Shown here: one piece after another, positions 1 through 6,783 of the stretch | How positions within the stretch are numbered: the stretch's first letter is position 1 | How the letters are laid out: every line of letters starts with the position of its first letter | NCBI GenBank assembly: GCA_013817025.1 | Contig: JACDDK010000027.1 | Location: 1-10,011 of the forward strand | DNA from: Rubrobacter sp. | GTDB taxonomy: Bacteria; Actinomycetota; Rubrobacteria; Rubrobacterales; Rubrobacteraceae | Direction: 5' to 3' | DNA length: 10,011 nt | Position numbers and translations under genes: made by a program | The notes under the pieces: model-generated | Told to the model about the DNA's origin: nothing | Database searches by the model: none | The model's input: the letters and a program-made list of their open reading frames with translations, nothing else

Positions 1-24
1 TATGGATTACAAAAACCGCCCGCG

Positions 25-33
25 ATTATAGCA
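25..33 (-). promoter_or_regulatory. Extended -10 promoter facing left, out of the window
   Basis: On the minus strand this reads TGCTATAAT, a perfect TATAAT preceded by the TGn extension. No good -35 hexamer lies 15-18 bp upstream, which is common for extended -10 promoters. It lies about 45 bp past the mfd stop and points away from mfd, so it probably drives the next leftward gene outside the window. The call rests on sequence match only. Confidence 0.45.
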
Positions 34-73
34 CGGGCCCCGAAAAGACCGCCGCTAAAACGCCAAACATCCC

Positions 74-3000
74 CTACCGGGTCTGCTCCAGCACCCGGAG
101 CGTCTTCTCCGCAAGCTCCAGCGGCTCTAGCGTGGACCGCACGCTCACCCGCCCCGTCTTCACGGTGACGGTGCCGCCCGTCGCCCGCCGCAACATGGCC
201 GGTGCCGCCGAACCCGCCGTAACGCCCGAGACCGACAGGGCGCCGGAACGGTACGAGACCGCCGTAGCGCCTGCGGCGCGAGCGATGACCTTGACGCGGG
301 AGAGCCCTAGCAGGTTGATCGCCGGGTCCGGCAACTCCCCGAAACGCTCGGTAAGCTCTTCCGCCAAGTCGTCCACCTCGATGAGCGTGGTGGTGGCCGA
401 GGCGCGACGGTACAGATCCACGCGCTCGATCTCGTCCATCACGTACTCCGGCGGCAGGTACGCATCGAGCGGCAACTCCACCACGACCGGCCGCTCCTCC
501 CGCCGCTCCTGCGGATGACCCCGCGCCTCCTCGACCGCCTCTTCCAGCAACCGCAGGTACATCTCGAAGCCGACCGCCGCTATGTGGCCGGACTGCTCCG
601 CCCCCAGCAAGTTACCCGCGCCCCGGATCTCCAGATCCCGCATGGCGATGGCGAACCCGCTGCCAAGTTCCGTGAAGTCCATCAACGCTTCGAGGCGCTT
701 CTGGGATTCCGGCGTCGCGCCTAAAGGGGCGAAGAGGTAAGCGTAAGCCTGTTGAGTAGAGCGGCCTATGCGGCCCCGCAACTGGTAAAGCTGCGCCAGG
801 CCCATCGCGTCGGCGCGATCCACGATCAGGGTGTTCGCCGTCGCCACGTCCAGGCCGCTCTCGACGATGGTCGTGGTGACGAGCACGTCGGCCTCGCGGC
901 GCAGGAAGGTGCGCATCGTGTCTTCGAGCGCCCGCTCCGGCATCCGACCGTGCGCCGTCACGAACTTCACGCCCGGCACCAACTCCCGCAGCCTATCAGC
1001 CACGTCGTCCATGCTGTCGATCCGGTTGTGGACGAAGAACACTTGACCGTTGCGCGCCACCTCCCGCTCGATGGCCTTCTTCACGAGGTCCTCTTCGTAG
1101 GGACCGACCCGCGTGAGGATGGCGCGGCGACCCGTGGGCGGCGTCTCGATCACGCTGATATCCCGCAGCGCAGCGAGCCCCATCTGCATCGTGCGCGGTA
1201 TAGGCGTAGCCGTGAGCGTCAGCACGTCAACGCTGGTCTTGAACTCTTTGAGACGCTCCTTGTGCTTGACACCGAAGCGTTGTTCCTCATCCACGATTAT
1301 GAGGCCGAGGTCCTTTGGCGTTACCTCCACGCCGAGCAGGGCGTGCGTGCCGATCAGAACGTCCACCTCACCGGCGGCGAAGTCCCGCAGGACGCGCTTG
1401 CGCTCGTTGGTCGTGGAGAAGCGCGAGAGGCTCTCGACGCGCACGGCGAAGTTGCCGAGCCGCTCCTTGAACGTGTGGTAGTGCTGCTGCACGAGGATGG
1501 TCGTCGGGGCGAGCAGCATCGCCTGCTTGCCCGCGAGCGCCGCCTTGAACGCCGCCCGCACCGCGACCTCGGTCTTGCCGAAGCCCACGTCGCCGCACAC
1601 CAGCCGGTCCATCGCGTTCGGACGCTGCATATCCGACTTCACGGCGGCTATGGCCGAGGCTTGATCCGGGGTCTCCCTATACGGGAAGCCCTCCTCCAGC
1701 TCCCGCTCCCATTCTCCATCTTCCGGGAACGCGAACCCCGGCGCAGCCGCCCGAGCCGCATACAACTGCAACAACTCCCCGGCCAGCGCCTTGACCCGCT
1801 TTCGGACCTTGTCGGTAACGGAAGCCCACGTCGAGCCGCCGAGTTTGTCCAGGCGCGTGCCCTCGCCGCCGACGTACTTGTGTAGAAGCTCCATCTGCTC
1901 GTAGGGGACGAAGAGCGTGTCACCGCCCTTGTAGCCGACCTGCATATAGTCGCGCGTCGCCCCAAGGACCTCCTTAGCCACCAGCCCCTCGAAACGCCCG
2001 ATGCCCTGTGTCGCGTGGACCACGAGATCTCCGGTCTTCAGATCCGCGAACGAGGTGAACGCCCGGCCCGGACGGCTACCGCGCTCCCGCCGCCGCCCGA
2101 ACAGCGTGTCGCGCCGCAGCACCGCAACGCCCTCCGCCGGATAGGTGAAGCCCTCGGCTATCTCACCGGGGACCGTGTACAGGCCGGGCGGCAAGTCCGG
2201 ATCGACCAGCGCAACCTCGCGGGCCTTGCGGTTGATCTCACCAAAAGCGTAGACCGTCCGCTTGGCCTCTCCCACGGAAGCGCACGCCACGAACACGGCC
2301 ATTCCATCGCCGACGAGCGTATCCAGCCGCCGCGCCGCCTCCCGGATGCTGCCCGCGAACGCGGGCGGTGGCGGCGCGGAGACCGCCTCTCCCTCGTCCG
2401 ACGTGAAGGCGAGGTCCGCGCCAGGCTCCTCCCACTCGTAAAGCTCCTCCACGAGCCCATCCAGGCCCTCGAGCAGCGCCTCCCGAGCCTCCTCCCGCCA
2501 TAACAAGGCGTCCTCGGGGAGCAAGTCCCTCGGGGAGACAGGCGAAAGGTCCAGCAGCAAGCGGTCGAGGCCCGGCGTCCGCACGCCGCTCGCGGCCTCC
2601 TGCGGGAAGTCCTCCCGTCCGGCGGCGAGGCTTGCGAGGTCCCCCTCGCGGGCCGCATACACGGTGATGCCTTCGAGGTCACGCACGACCCTTTGAGTCG
2701 CCAAAGAGACGGCGCGCACGCTCTCCACCTCGTCGCCCCACCACTCCACGCGCACGGGCGAGCGGCGCGTGCTCGGGAAGATGTCCACAATGCCACCGCG
2801 CACCGCGAACTCGCCGGGCCGGCTCACGCGGTCTACTCGTTCGTAGCCGGTCGATGCGAGGCGCTCCAGACAATCGTCCAGTTCGATCCCGACCCCACCC
2901 GCGAGCGTGAGCGGCTCGTACAGCGGCGTCTTCTCGGCGAAAGCCAGCGGCCCCGCGACCACGACGCGGGCGTTTTTCAGCGCGTGCAGCGCCCGCTGAC

Positions 3001-3229
3001 GCCGCCCCACGCGAGCCACCGGCGGGTCGAACACGTCCCCGTAAGCCACGCCCCGCGACGGAAGATGCACGACGGCTGTCTCCGTAAAGCAGGCGGCGTC
3101 GCGGGCGTAACGCTCCGCCTCGTCCTCCGAGGAAGCGCTCAACACTACGGGGCTGGTTTCCCTCGCGGCGAGGTAGCCTCGGATACGGCGAGGAGCGCGC
3201 AGGGATCTCGTCTGGGTCTTTCCGAACAT
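74..3229 (-). CDS. mfd: Transcription-repair coupling factor Mfd
   Basis: Mfd is a cytoplasmic ATP-dependent DNA translocase that removes RNA polymerase stalled at lesions and recruits UvrA. The 1051-residue product shows the whole domain order. A UvrB-homology/UvrA-binding module contains RGGIVDIFP at about 144-152. The RNA-polymerase-interacting domain begins near 395 (GDLVVH at 400-405). Next are the Walker A motif GDVGFGKT (546-553), the DEEQ box (647-650), TATPIPR (673-679) and helicase motif VI QLRGRIGRS (816-824). The C-terminal autoinhibitory domain starts after about 915. The Walker A to DEEQ spacing equals that of E. coli Mfd. It is about 100 residues shorter than the E. coli protein, roughly 37 of them before the RGGIVDIFP motif. 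An in-frame TAA only 10 bases upstream rules out a longer start. No Shine-Dalgarno is visible, but TAAACT lies 6 nt before the ATG, so a leaderless mRNA is possible. The gene is single and divergent from the gene at 3335. Confidence 0.98.
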   Translation of the reverse strand: MFGKTQTRSLRAPRRIRGYLAARETSPVVLSASSEDEAERYARDAACFTETAVVHLPSRGVAYGDVFDPPVARVGRRQRALHALKNARVVVAGPLAFAEKTPLYEPLTLAGGVGIELDDCLERLASTGYERVDRVSRPGEFAVRGGIVDIFPSTRRSPVRVEWWGDEVESVRAVSLATQRVVRDLEGITVYAAREGDLASLAAGREDFPQEAASGVRTPGLDRLLLDLSPVSPRDLLPEDALLWREEAREALLEGLDGLVEELYEWEEPGADLAFTSDEGEAVSAPPPPAFAGSIREAARRLDTLVGDGMAVFVACASVGEAKRTVYAFGEINRKAREVALVDPDLPPGLYTVPGEIAEGFTYPAEGVAVLRRDTLFGRRRERGSRPGRAFTSFADLKTGDLVVHATQGIGRFEGLVAKEVLGATRDYMQVGYKGGDTLFVPYEQMELLHKYVGGEGTRLDKLGGSTWASVTDKVRKRVKALAGELLQLYAARAAAPGFAFPEDGEWERELEEGFPYRETPDQASAIAAVKSDMQRPNAMDRLVCGDVGFGKTEVAVRAAFKAALAGKQAMLLAPTTILVQQHYHTFKERLGNFAVRVESLSRFSTTNERKRVLRDFAAGEVDVLIGTHALLGVEVTPKDLGLIIVDEEQRFGVKHKERLKEFKTSVDVLTLTATPIPRTMQMGLAALRDISVIETPPTGRRAILTRVGPYEEDLVKKAIEREVARNGQVFFVHNRIDSMDDVADRLRELVPGVKFVTAHGRMPERALEDTMRTFLRREADVLVTTTIVESGLDVATANTLIVDRADAMGLAQLYQLRGRIGRSTQQAYAYLFAPLGATPESQKRLEALMDFTELGSGFAIAMRDLEIRGAGNLLGAEQSGHIAAVGFEMYLRLLEEAVEEARGHPQERREERPVVVELPLDAYLPPEYVMDEIERVDLYRRASATTTLIEVDDLAEELTERFGELPDPAINLLGLSRVKVIARAAGATAVSYRSGALSVSGVTAGSAAPAMLRRATGGTVTVKTGRVSVRSTLEPLELAEKTLRVLEQTR

Positions 3230-3235
3230 CGAGAG

Positions 3236-3241
3236 AGTTTA
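3236..3241 (-). promoter_or_regulatory. Candidate leaderless -10 box of mfd
   Basis: The minus strand reads TAAACT, matching the actinobacterial TANNNT -10 pattern, then 6 nt, then the mfd ATG. Transcription would start at or next to the start codon, which agrees with the missing Shine-Dalgarno. A poor -35 (TTGTAT) sits 15 bp further upstream. This is an inference from pattern and spacing. Confidence 0.35.
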
Positions 3242-3292
3242 CCGTCGGATAACTAAATACAACGTGCGTAGATCCACTTTCATGCCGCCGAG

Positions 3293-3302
3293 CGTATATA
3301 CG
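3293..3302. repeat. CGTATATACG palindrome between mfd and the secreted-protein gene
   Basis: A perfect 10-bp AT-centred palindrome lies 32 bp before the start at 3335 and 63 bp before the mfd start. It could be a -10-like element or an operator for either gene. No convincing -35 accompanies it on the plus strand. Confidence 0.3.
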
Positions 3303-3320
3303 AGTGGAAAGAAACCCTAC

Positions 3321-3327
3321 AAGGAGG
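3321..3327 (+). promoter_or_regulatory. Strong ribosome binding site AAGGAGG
   Basis: AAGGAGG lies 7 nt before the ATG at 3335. It is the best Shine-Dalgarno in the window and fixes the start of the secreted protein. It suggests high translation, in contrast with the SD-less mfd on the other side of the divergent region. Confidence 0.8.
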
Positions 3328-3334
3328 AAACACG

Positions 3335-3925
3335 ATGCAAAGGAAACTCTCGGCAAGCTTGGCGGTCTCGCTGGCGCTGATGGCGGCGCTAATGGTGGGA
3401 AGCGCGTGGGCTCAAGAATCCAGCCAGACGTTGGAGATGACACCGAGCCGAGACTCGGGCGTTAGCGGTACCGCAACCCTCACGGAGACAGACAAGGGCG
3501 TGGAGGTAACGCTGGATATGAAAGGTTTGCCGAAGGACGGCGTCGAGCACCTCGCCCACATCCACGAGGGCGCGACCTGCGCGGACGACCGATCCGGCAA
3601 CGGCGGAGAGGTCGAGTTCCCGCTGGCGAACGTCGTGGCCGACGGCGACACCGGCACCAGCACCATGACGGCGGACACGACCTTCGACGAGCTGTTCTCG
3701 GGCGAGCCGTACTACGTCAACATCCACGCCGAGCAGACCGACCCCGATGCCGTTCCGGTTGGCGTCGCGTGCGCCGACCTCGAGATGACCTCCGGCAGCG
3801 GTAGCTCCGAAGACCTCTCCGACACCGGTGGCCCCTCTCCGCTGGCGCTCCTAGCGGTGGGTGGCGGCGCGCTCGTCATCCTCGGCGCGACGGTTGGATA
3901 CGTCGCCCGGCGACGTCTGGCCTAG
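3335..3925 (+). CDS. Secreted SodC/CHRD-like protein with sortase-like C-terminal anchor
   Basis: The product has 196 residues. Residues 1-26 form a signal peptide: basic MQRK, a hydrophobic core, and cleavage after AWA. The mature part (about 45-150) resembles the CHRD / copper-zinc superoxide dismutase-like beta-barrel, with an HIHEG...C stretch (H75, H77, C82), YVNIHA (H131) and a late VACAD (C146). The HxH pair, the single later His and the two Cys match the order of copper ligands and disulfide in SodC. The bridging and zinc-site histidines expected after C82 are absent (SGNGGEVEF), so dismutase activity is doubtful. After a Ser/Gly-rich linker, LSDTGG (161-166), a hydrophobic segment (about 169-190) and a basic RRR tail form a cell-wall-sorting-type signal with Ser in place of the usual Pro. 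A strong RBS precedes the gene and an intrinsic terminator follows, so it is probably monocistronic. Confidence 0.85.
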   Translation: MQRKLSASLAVSLALMAALMVGSAWAQESSQTLEMTPSRDSGVSGTATLTETDKGVEVTLDMKGLPKDGVEHLAHIHEGATCADDRSGNGGEVEFPLANVVADGDTGTSTMTADTTFDELFSGEPYYVNIHAEQTDPDAVPVGVACADLEMTSGSGSSEDLSDTGGPSPLALLAVGGGALVILGATVGYVARRRLA

Positions 3926-3947
3926 AGGCAGGCAATATCTCTTCCGG

Positions 3948-3985
3948 GAGGGGCGGGGCCTGCGGGCCTCGTCCCTCTTTTCTTT
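3948..3985 (+). terminator. Intrinsic terminator after the secreted-protein gene
   Basis: A 13-bp stem pairs GAGGGGCGGGGCC (3948-3960) with GGCCTCGTCCCTC (3965-3977), including two G-U pairs, around the tetraloop TGCG. TTTTCTTT (3978-3985) follows. It sits 22 nt after the stop at 3925 and separates this gene from the thioesterase gene downstream. Confidence 0.88.
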
Positions 3986-3994
3986 GCGCTCCCG

Positions 3995-4000
3995 TAGAAT
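3995..4000 (+). promoter_or_regulatory. Possible -10 box of the thioesterase gene
   Basis: TAGAAT lies 32 bp before the TTG start at 4033, just past the terminator. The matching -35 position falls in the terminator stem and is poor, so this is a weak call. Some promoter is expected here because the upstream gene is terminated. Confidence 0.25.
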
Positions 4001-4018
4001 CCGGACATCGGAGCGAGC

Positions 4019-4026
4019 GGGAGGAG
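4019..4026 (+). promoter_or_regulatory. Ribosome binding site GGGAGGAG deciding a TTG start
   Basis: GGGAGGAG ends 6 nt before TTG at 4033, an ideal spacing. No ATG or GTG in this frame is placed as well and would still keep the start of the hotdog domain. This is the reason for accepting the TTG. Confidence 0.7.
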
Positions 4027-4032
4027 AAAGAC

Positions 4033-4443
4033 TTGTCCATCATCGAGCAACTAAACGAGCGCGGCGCGGGTACGCTGCCCGGTTTGATAGGCATCGAGAT
4101 CATCGCAGCGAGCGAAGGCCATCTCGCAAGCCGCCTCGAACTGCGCGACGAGCTTCTGGCTCCGAACGGCTACCTGCACGCGGCGACCGTCATCGCCCTG
4201 GCTGACACTTCTTGCGGCTACGGGACCTTCGTCAACCTGCCCGAGGGCGCGGAAGGCTTTACGACGATAGAGTTAAAGAGCAACTTTCTCGGTACGGCGC
4301 GCGAAGGGACTATCGAGTGCGAGGCTACGCTCGCGCACGGCGGGCGCACCACGCAAGTTTGGGACGCGATCGTTTCGGATGCCGGTAGCGGCAAGACTAT
4401 AGCCCTGTTTCGTTGCACGCAGATAATTCTCTACCCACGCTGA
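4033..4443 (+). CDS. PaaI/YdiI-type hotdog-fold thioesterase
   Basis: This 136-residue protein has the size and pattern of the PaaI-like hotdog thioesterases, cytoplasmic enzymes that hydrolyse acyl-CoA thioesters, often of aromatic or phenylacetate pathways. The central-helix signature is present: N45-G46 before H49, then ALADTSCG with D58 where E. coli PaaI has its catalytic Asp. The usual HGG is HAA here. The later FTTIELKSNFLG and ATLAHGGRTTQVWDA match the beta-strands of the fold. Translation starts at TTG with a strong upstream RBS. The gene stands alone between a terminator and the convergent ogt gene, so context gives no substrate. The family assignment is firm and the specific function unknown. 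Confidence 0.88.
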   Translation: MSIIEQLNERGAGTLPGLIGIEIIAASEGHLASRLELRDELLAPNGYLHAATVIALADTSCGYGTFVNLPEGAEGFTTIELKSNFLGTAREGTIECEATLAHGGRTTQVWDAIVSDAGSGKTIALFRCTQIILYPR

Positions 4444-4550
4444 TGTTCGGTATTTGGCGCGCTCCAGCATTCCCGTAAAGAAAGCGACGCTCACCAGGAT
4501 CGCCGCGAGCCTCGTAGCCCACGACTCTAGCAATAGAACATTCTCCGATT

Positions 4551-5072
4551 TTACACCTCGTTCGCAGTTGCGAGCACGCGACGCTCGTGATCCAGCAAAC
4601 GAGTCTTGAGGTGGAGGCCGCCAGCGAATCCGGTCAGCGTGCCGTTCGCGCCGATGACCCGGTGGCACGGGACCACCAGCGGAATTCGGTTGGTGGAGTT
4701 TGCCCGTCCGACGGCGCGGGCGGCTTTCGGGCGACCGACCATCGCGGCGATCTCACCGTAGGAGCGCGTCTCGCCATAGGGAATGCGGATCAGCGCACCC
4801 CAAACCGCTTTCTGCCACTCGGAGCCGACGAACGCGAGCGGCACGTCGAAGGTTCGTCGCCCGCCCGCCGCGTACTCGGCCAGTTGCTCCCCGACTTCCG
4901 CGGTCTTTTCCGGGTCCCGCGATACCTCGAAGCCCTCGCGTTCCAGTTCTTGCTCGATTTCGCTTCCGTAGTCGCCCTCGGCGAACTGAACCCGGACCAA
5001 AGCCCCGGCCTCGTCCACCGCGAAGGCGAGCATCCCCGCCGGAGATTGCGTCTCATCCAGATAAACTCTCAT
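4551..5072 (-). CDS. ogt: Methylated-DNA--[protein]-cysteine S-methyltransferase
   Basis: This suicide repair enzyme moves the alkyl group from O6-alkylguanine (and O4-alkylthymine) to its own cysteine. The 173-residue product has the usual two-part layout, with a variable N-terminal domain followed by the DNA-binding domain. The latter shows FVGSEWQKAVWGAL, IPYGETRSYGEIA, the arginine-finger and Asn-hinge segment (GRANSTN), and the active-site PCHRV with acceptor C136. A Gly-rich stretch GFAGGLHLK follows. The chosen ATG at 5072 has AAAGAGGTG 5 nt upstream. Its ATG overlaps the TGA of ada-alkA (ATGA), so the two are one operon and translationally coupled. The open frame continues upstream only as antisense-like low-quality sequence inside ada-alkA. 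The order ada-alkA then ogt is that of M. tuberculosis Rv1317c-Rv1316c. Confidence 0.96.
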   Translation of the reverse strand: MRVYLDETQSPAGMLAFAVDEAGALVRVQFAEGDYGSEIEQELEREGFEVSRDPEKTAEVGEQLAEYAAGGRRTFDVPLAFVGSEWQKAVWGALIRIPYGETRSYGEIAAMVGRPKAARAVGRANSTNRIPLVVPCHRVIGANGTLTGFAGGLHLKTRLLDHERRVLATANEV

Positions 5073-6556
5073 ACCAACACCTCTTTCGTAGTCGATGGTC
5101 GTTTTTTCTCGTCTTCGAAGCTCGCCCACAAATGCCGCACAGCATAGGCTCGCCAGGGCCGCCAACGTTCGGCGAGCGCCGCGACGCTCCGCGCGTCGTC
5201 GGCGTGACCGAGCCGCGAGACCGCCCGCCGCACCCCGAGGTCCGTCGGAAGAAAAGCATCCGGGTCGCCAAGAGCCCGCATAGCGATATAGGACGCCGTC
5301 CACGGCCCGATCCCCGGCAGCTCCACCAACCGGCGCTCGGCCTCCACGCGGTCCACGCCGGGGTCGAGCGCGATGTCATCGCTCGCCAATGCGCCCGTCA
5401 AACCCCGCAACGCCTCTCGGCGCGCACGGGGGATGGGAAAGTCCTCAAGCTCAGCAGCAATGGCGAAGGATCGCGGGAACAGATGCGTAAGCTCCGTGTC
5501 GGCGAGTGATCCGGGGAGTTCTTCCCCACACCGGGCGACAAGCCGGGCAGCCAGTATACGAGCGCTGGCCACGGAGACCTGCTGGCCGAGCACGGCTCTA
5601 ACGGAGATCTCCACTCCGTCTACGCCGCCGGGGACACGCATACCCGGCCTGCGGCGCACGCTGGTGCCGAGCATTTCGTCCGCGCCGAGATGATCGTCCA
5701 CGGCGATTGGATCCGAGTCGAGGTCGAGAAGCCGGCGGCAACGCTCTACCGCCGCGCCGAGGTCCCGCGGGTCTTCGAGCCGGAGCGAACACCGTACGTG
5801 ATCCCCACCGTCCGAAAGCTTCACCACACCCGCCCCGTGCGGTAGCCGCAAACTCCGCCGATAAACTCCATCCGTCAACGCTTCGACGCCTGGCACCGCT
5901 CGCACCCCGAGAAACTCCAGAAGGCTCGCGGCGTCGAACGGCTTACGGTAGGGTAGGCGCAAGGAGATCCCACCGGGCGCGGCCCCGACCGCATCCCCTC
6001 TCCCCCGCCGCAACTCCTTCGGGGCGGCGGCGAAGACTGCGCGCACGGTCTCGTTGAACTGCCGGATGCTGGCGAAGCCCGCCGCGAAAGCGACCTCGGA
6101 TATAGGTATGGCGGTAGTCTCGATCAGCAGCCGGGCGGTGTGCGCCCGCCGCGCCCGAGCCAGAGACAACGGCCCCGCGCCAACCGCGCCAACGAGCAGC
6201 CGGTTCAAGTGACGCTCCGTGTAACCAAGCCGCCGGGCGAGCCCGGTAACGCCCTCTCGGTCCACGACACCATCGGAGATCAAGCGCATCGCACGCCCCA
6301 CGACATCGGCCCGAACGTCCCACTCCGGCGAACCCGGCACCGCGTCGGGACGACATCGCTTGCAGGCCCGGAACCCTCCACACTGAGCGGCGGCCGCCGT
6401 CGCGTAGAACCGGGCGTTGGATTTCTTCGGGGTGATGGCCGGACAACTCGGACGACAGTAGATGCCGGTGGACGTGACGGCGGTAAAGAACCACCCGTCG
6501 AAGCGGGCATCCCGGCTCTTCACGGCACGATAGCAACTCTCGAAATCTCTGTTCAT
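5069..6556 (-). CDS. alkA: Bifunctional Ada-type methyl sensor/regulator and AlkA DNA-3-methyladenine glycosylase
   Basis: The 495-residue fusion has three parts. Residues 1-75 are the Ada zinc-binding domain, with C34, C38, C65 and C68; C34 corresponds to the methylphosphotriester acceptor C38 of E. coli Ada. Residues about 80-184 are an AraC-type double helix-turn-helix. About 195-495 is an AlkA glycosylase with its N-terminal domain, the helix-hairpin-helix LPGIGPW (413-419) and the catalytic Asp D439 in FLPTDLG. The protein probably senses methyl damage, activates its own operon and excises 3-methyladenine and related bases. The length matches mycobacterial Ada-AlkA. The ATG at 6556 gives exactly the Ada start; the frame runs on to 7009, but that part overlaps azlD and has no domain character. 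GATAAT lies 6 nt before the ATG and no properly spaced SD exists. ogt follows with a 4-nt overlap. Confidence 0.95.
   Translation of the reverse strand: MNRDFESCYRAVKSRDARFDGWFFTAVTSTGIYCRPSCPAITPKKSNARFYATAAAAQCGGFRACKRCRPDAVPGSPEWDVRADVVGRAMRLISDGVVDREGVTGLARRLGYTERHLNRLLVGAVGAGPLSLARARRAHTARLLIETTAIPISEVAFAAGFASIRQFNETVRAVFAAAPKELRRGRGDAVGAAPGGISLRLPYRKPFDAASLLEFLGVRAVPGVEALTDGVYRRSLRLPHGAGVVKLSDGGDHVRCSLRLEDPRDLGAAVERCRRLLDLDSDPIAVDDHLGADEMLGTSVRRRPGMRVPGGVDGVEISVRAVLGQQVSVASARILAARLVARCGEELPGSLADTELTHLFPRSFAIAAELEDFPIPRARREALRGLTGALASDDIALDPGVDRVEAERRLVELPGIGPWTASYIAMRALGDPDAFLPTDLGVRRAVSRLGHADDARSVAALAERWRPWRAYAVRHLWASFEDEKKRPSTTKEVLV
5078..5086 (-). promoter_or_regulatory. Ribosome binding site of ogt inside ada-alkA
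   Basis: The minus strand reads AAAGAGGTG, 5 nt before the ogt ATG at 5072 and inside the last codons of ada-alkA. It fixes the ogt start and supports re-initiation at the ATGA junction. Confidence 0.7.
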
Positions 6557-6562
6557 GCCCCA

Positions 6563-6568
6563 ATTATC
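6563..6568 (-). promoter_or_regulatory. Candidate leaderless -10 box of ada-alkA
   Basis: The minus strand reads GATAAT, five of six matches to TATAAT, then 6 nt, then the ATG. This is the spacing of leaderless actinobacterial promoters. The -35 position has no TTGACA, as expected for a promoter that needs an activator such as methylated Ada. It is inferred from sequence only. Confidence 0.45.
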
Positions 6569-6635
6569 CCACGCAACCAGCGATTTACTGGCGGAAATCG
6601 GACATGTCGGTGCAGGCTTCAGGTTACAGGTGTTG

Positions 6636-6660
6636 GCTTTCGAAAGCTCTGGACTTTCGG
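6636..6660. promoter_or_regulatory. Clustered CTTTCG/CGAAAG half-sites upstream of ada-alkA
   Basis: GCTTTCGAAAGC (6636-6647) is a perfect 12-bp palindrome, and a further CTTTCGG follows at 6654-6660. The two CTTTCG copies are 17 bp apart on the same face, and CGAAAG at 6641 also forms an inverted repeat with CTTTCG at 6654. The cluster lies about 80-105 bp before the ada-alkA start, where an activator could bind. The binding protein is unknown. Confidence 0.35.
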
Positions 6661-6743
6661 CAATGCTGGAAGACCCCTGACTCGCTCTTCGACAAATCAG
6701 ATCATTCCTTCGAGAAACGTTCGACCGTCCTCCCAAGCCGAAA

Positions 6744-6761
6744 CGCCGATAGTTGACGGCG
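6744..6761 (-). terminator. Weak hairpin after azlD
   Basis: CGCCG and CGGCG form a 5-bp stem with an 8-nt loop, followed on the minus strand by only TTTC. It lies 23-40 nt past the azlD stop. The stem is short and the T run poor, so read-through into ada-alkA is possible. Confidence 0.2.
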
Positions 6762-6783
6762 CGGTTTGTTCTCGCAAATCGCT

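Noticed and set aside
752..1885. 377-codon open frame on the plus strand opposite mfd
   Set aside because: It lies fully antisense to conserved Mfd helicase motifs, is rich in His/Arg/Leu without domain pattern, and has no RBS. It is a GC-rich mirror frame.
3901..3915. CGTCGCCCGGCGACG palindrome at the end of the secreted-protein gene
   Set aside because: It lies in coding sequence, has a single-base centre and comes before the true terminator. It is explained by Arg/Ala codons in GC-rich DNA.
4444..4550. Terminator between the convergent thioesterase and ogt genes
   Set aside because: No stem longer than 4 bp with a T run is seen in these 107 bases on either strand.
5073..5303. Upstream extension of ogt to 250 residues
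   Set aside because: It overlaps the glycosylase catalytic region of ada-alkA. The ATG at 5072 has a good RBS and gives normal family length.
4700..5509. 269-codon plus-strand open frame across ogt and ada-alkA
   Set aside because: Its Arg/Pro-rich, low-complexity translation lies opposite two well-identified repair genes.
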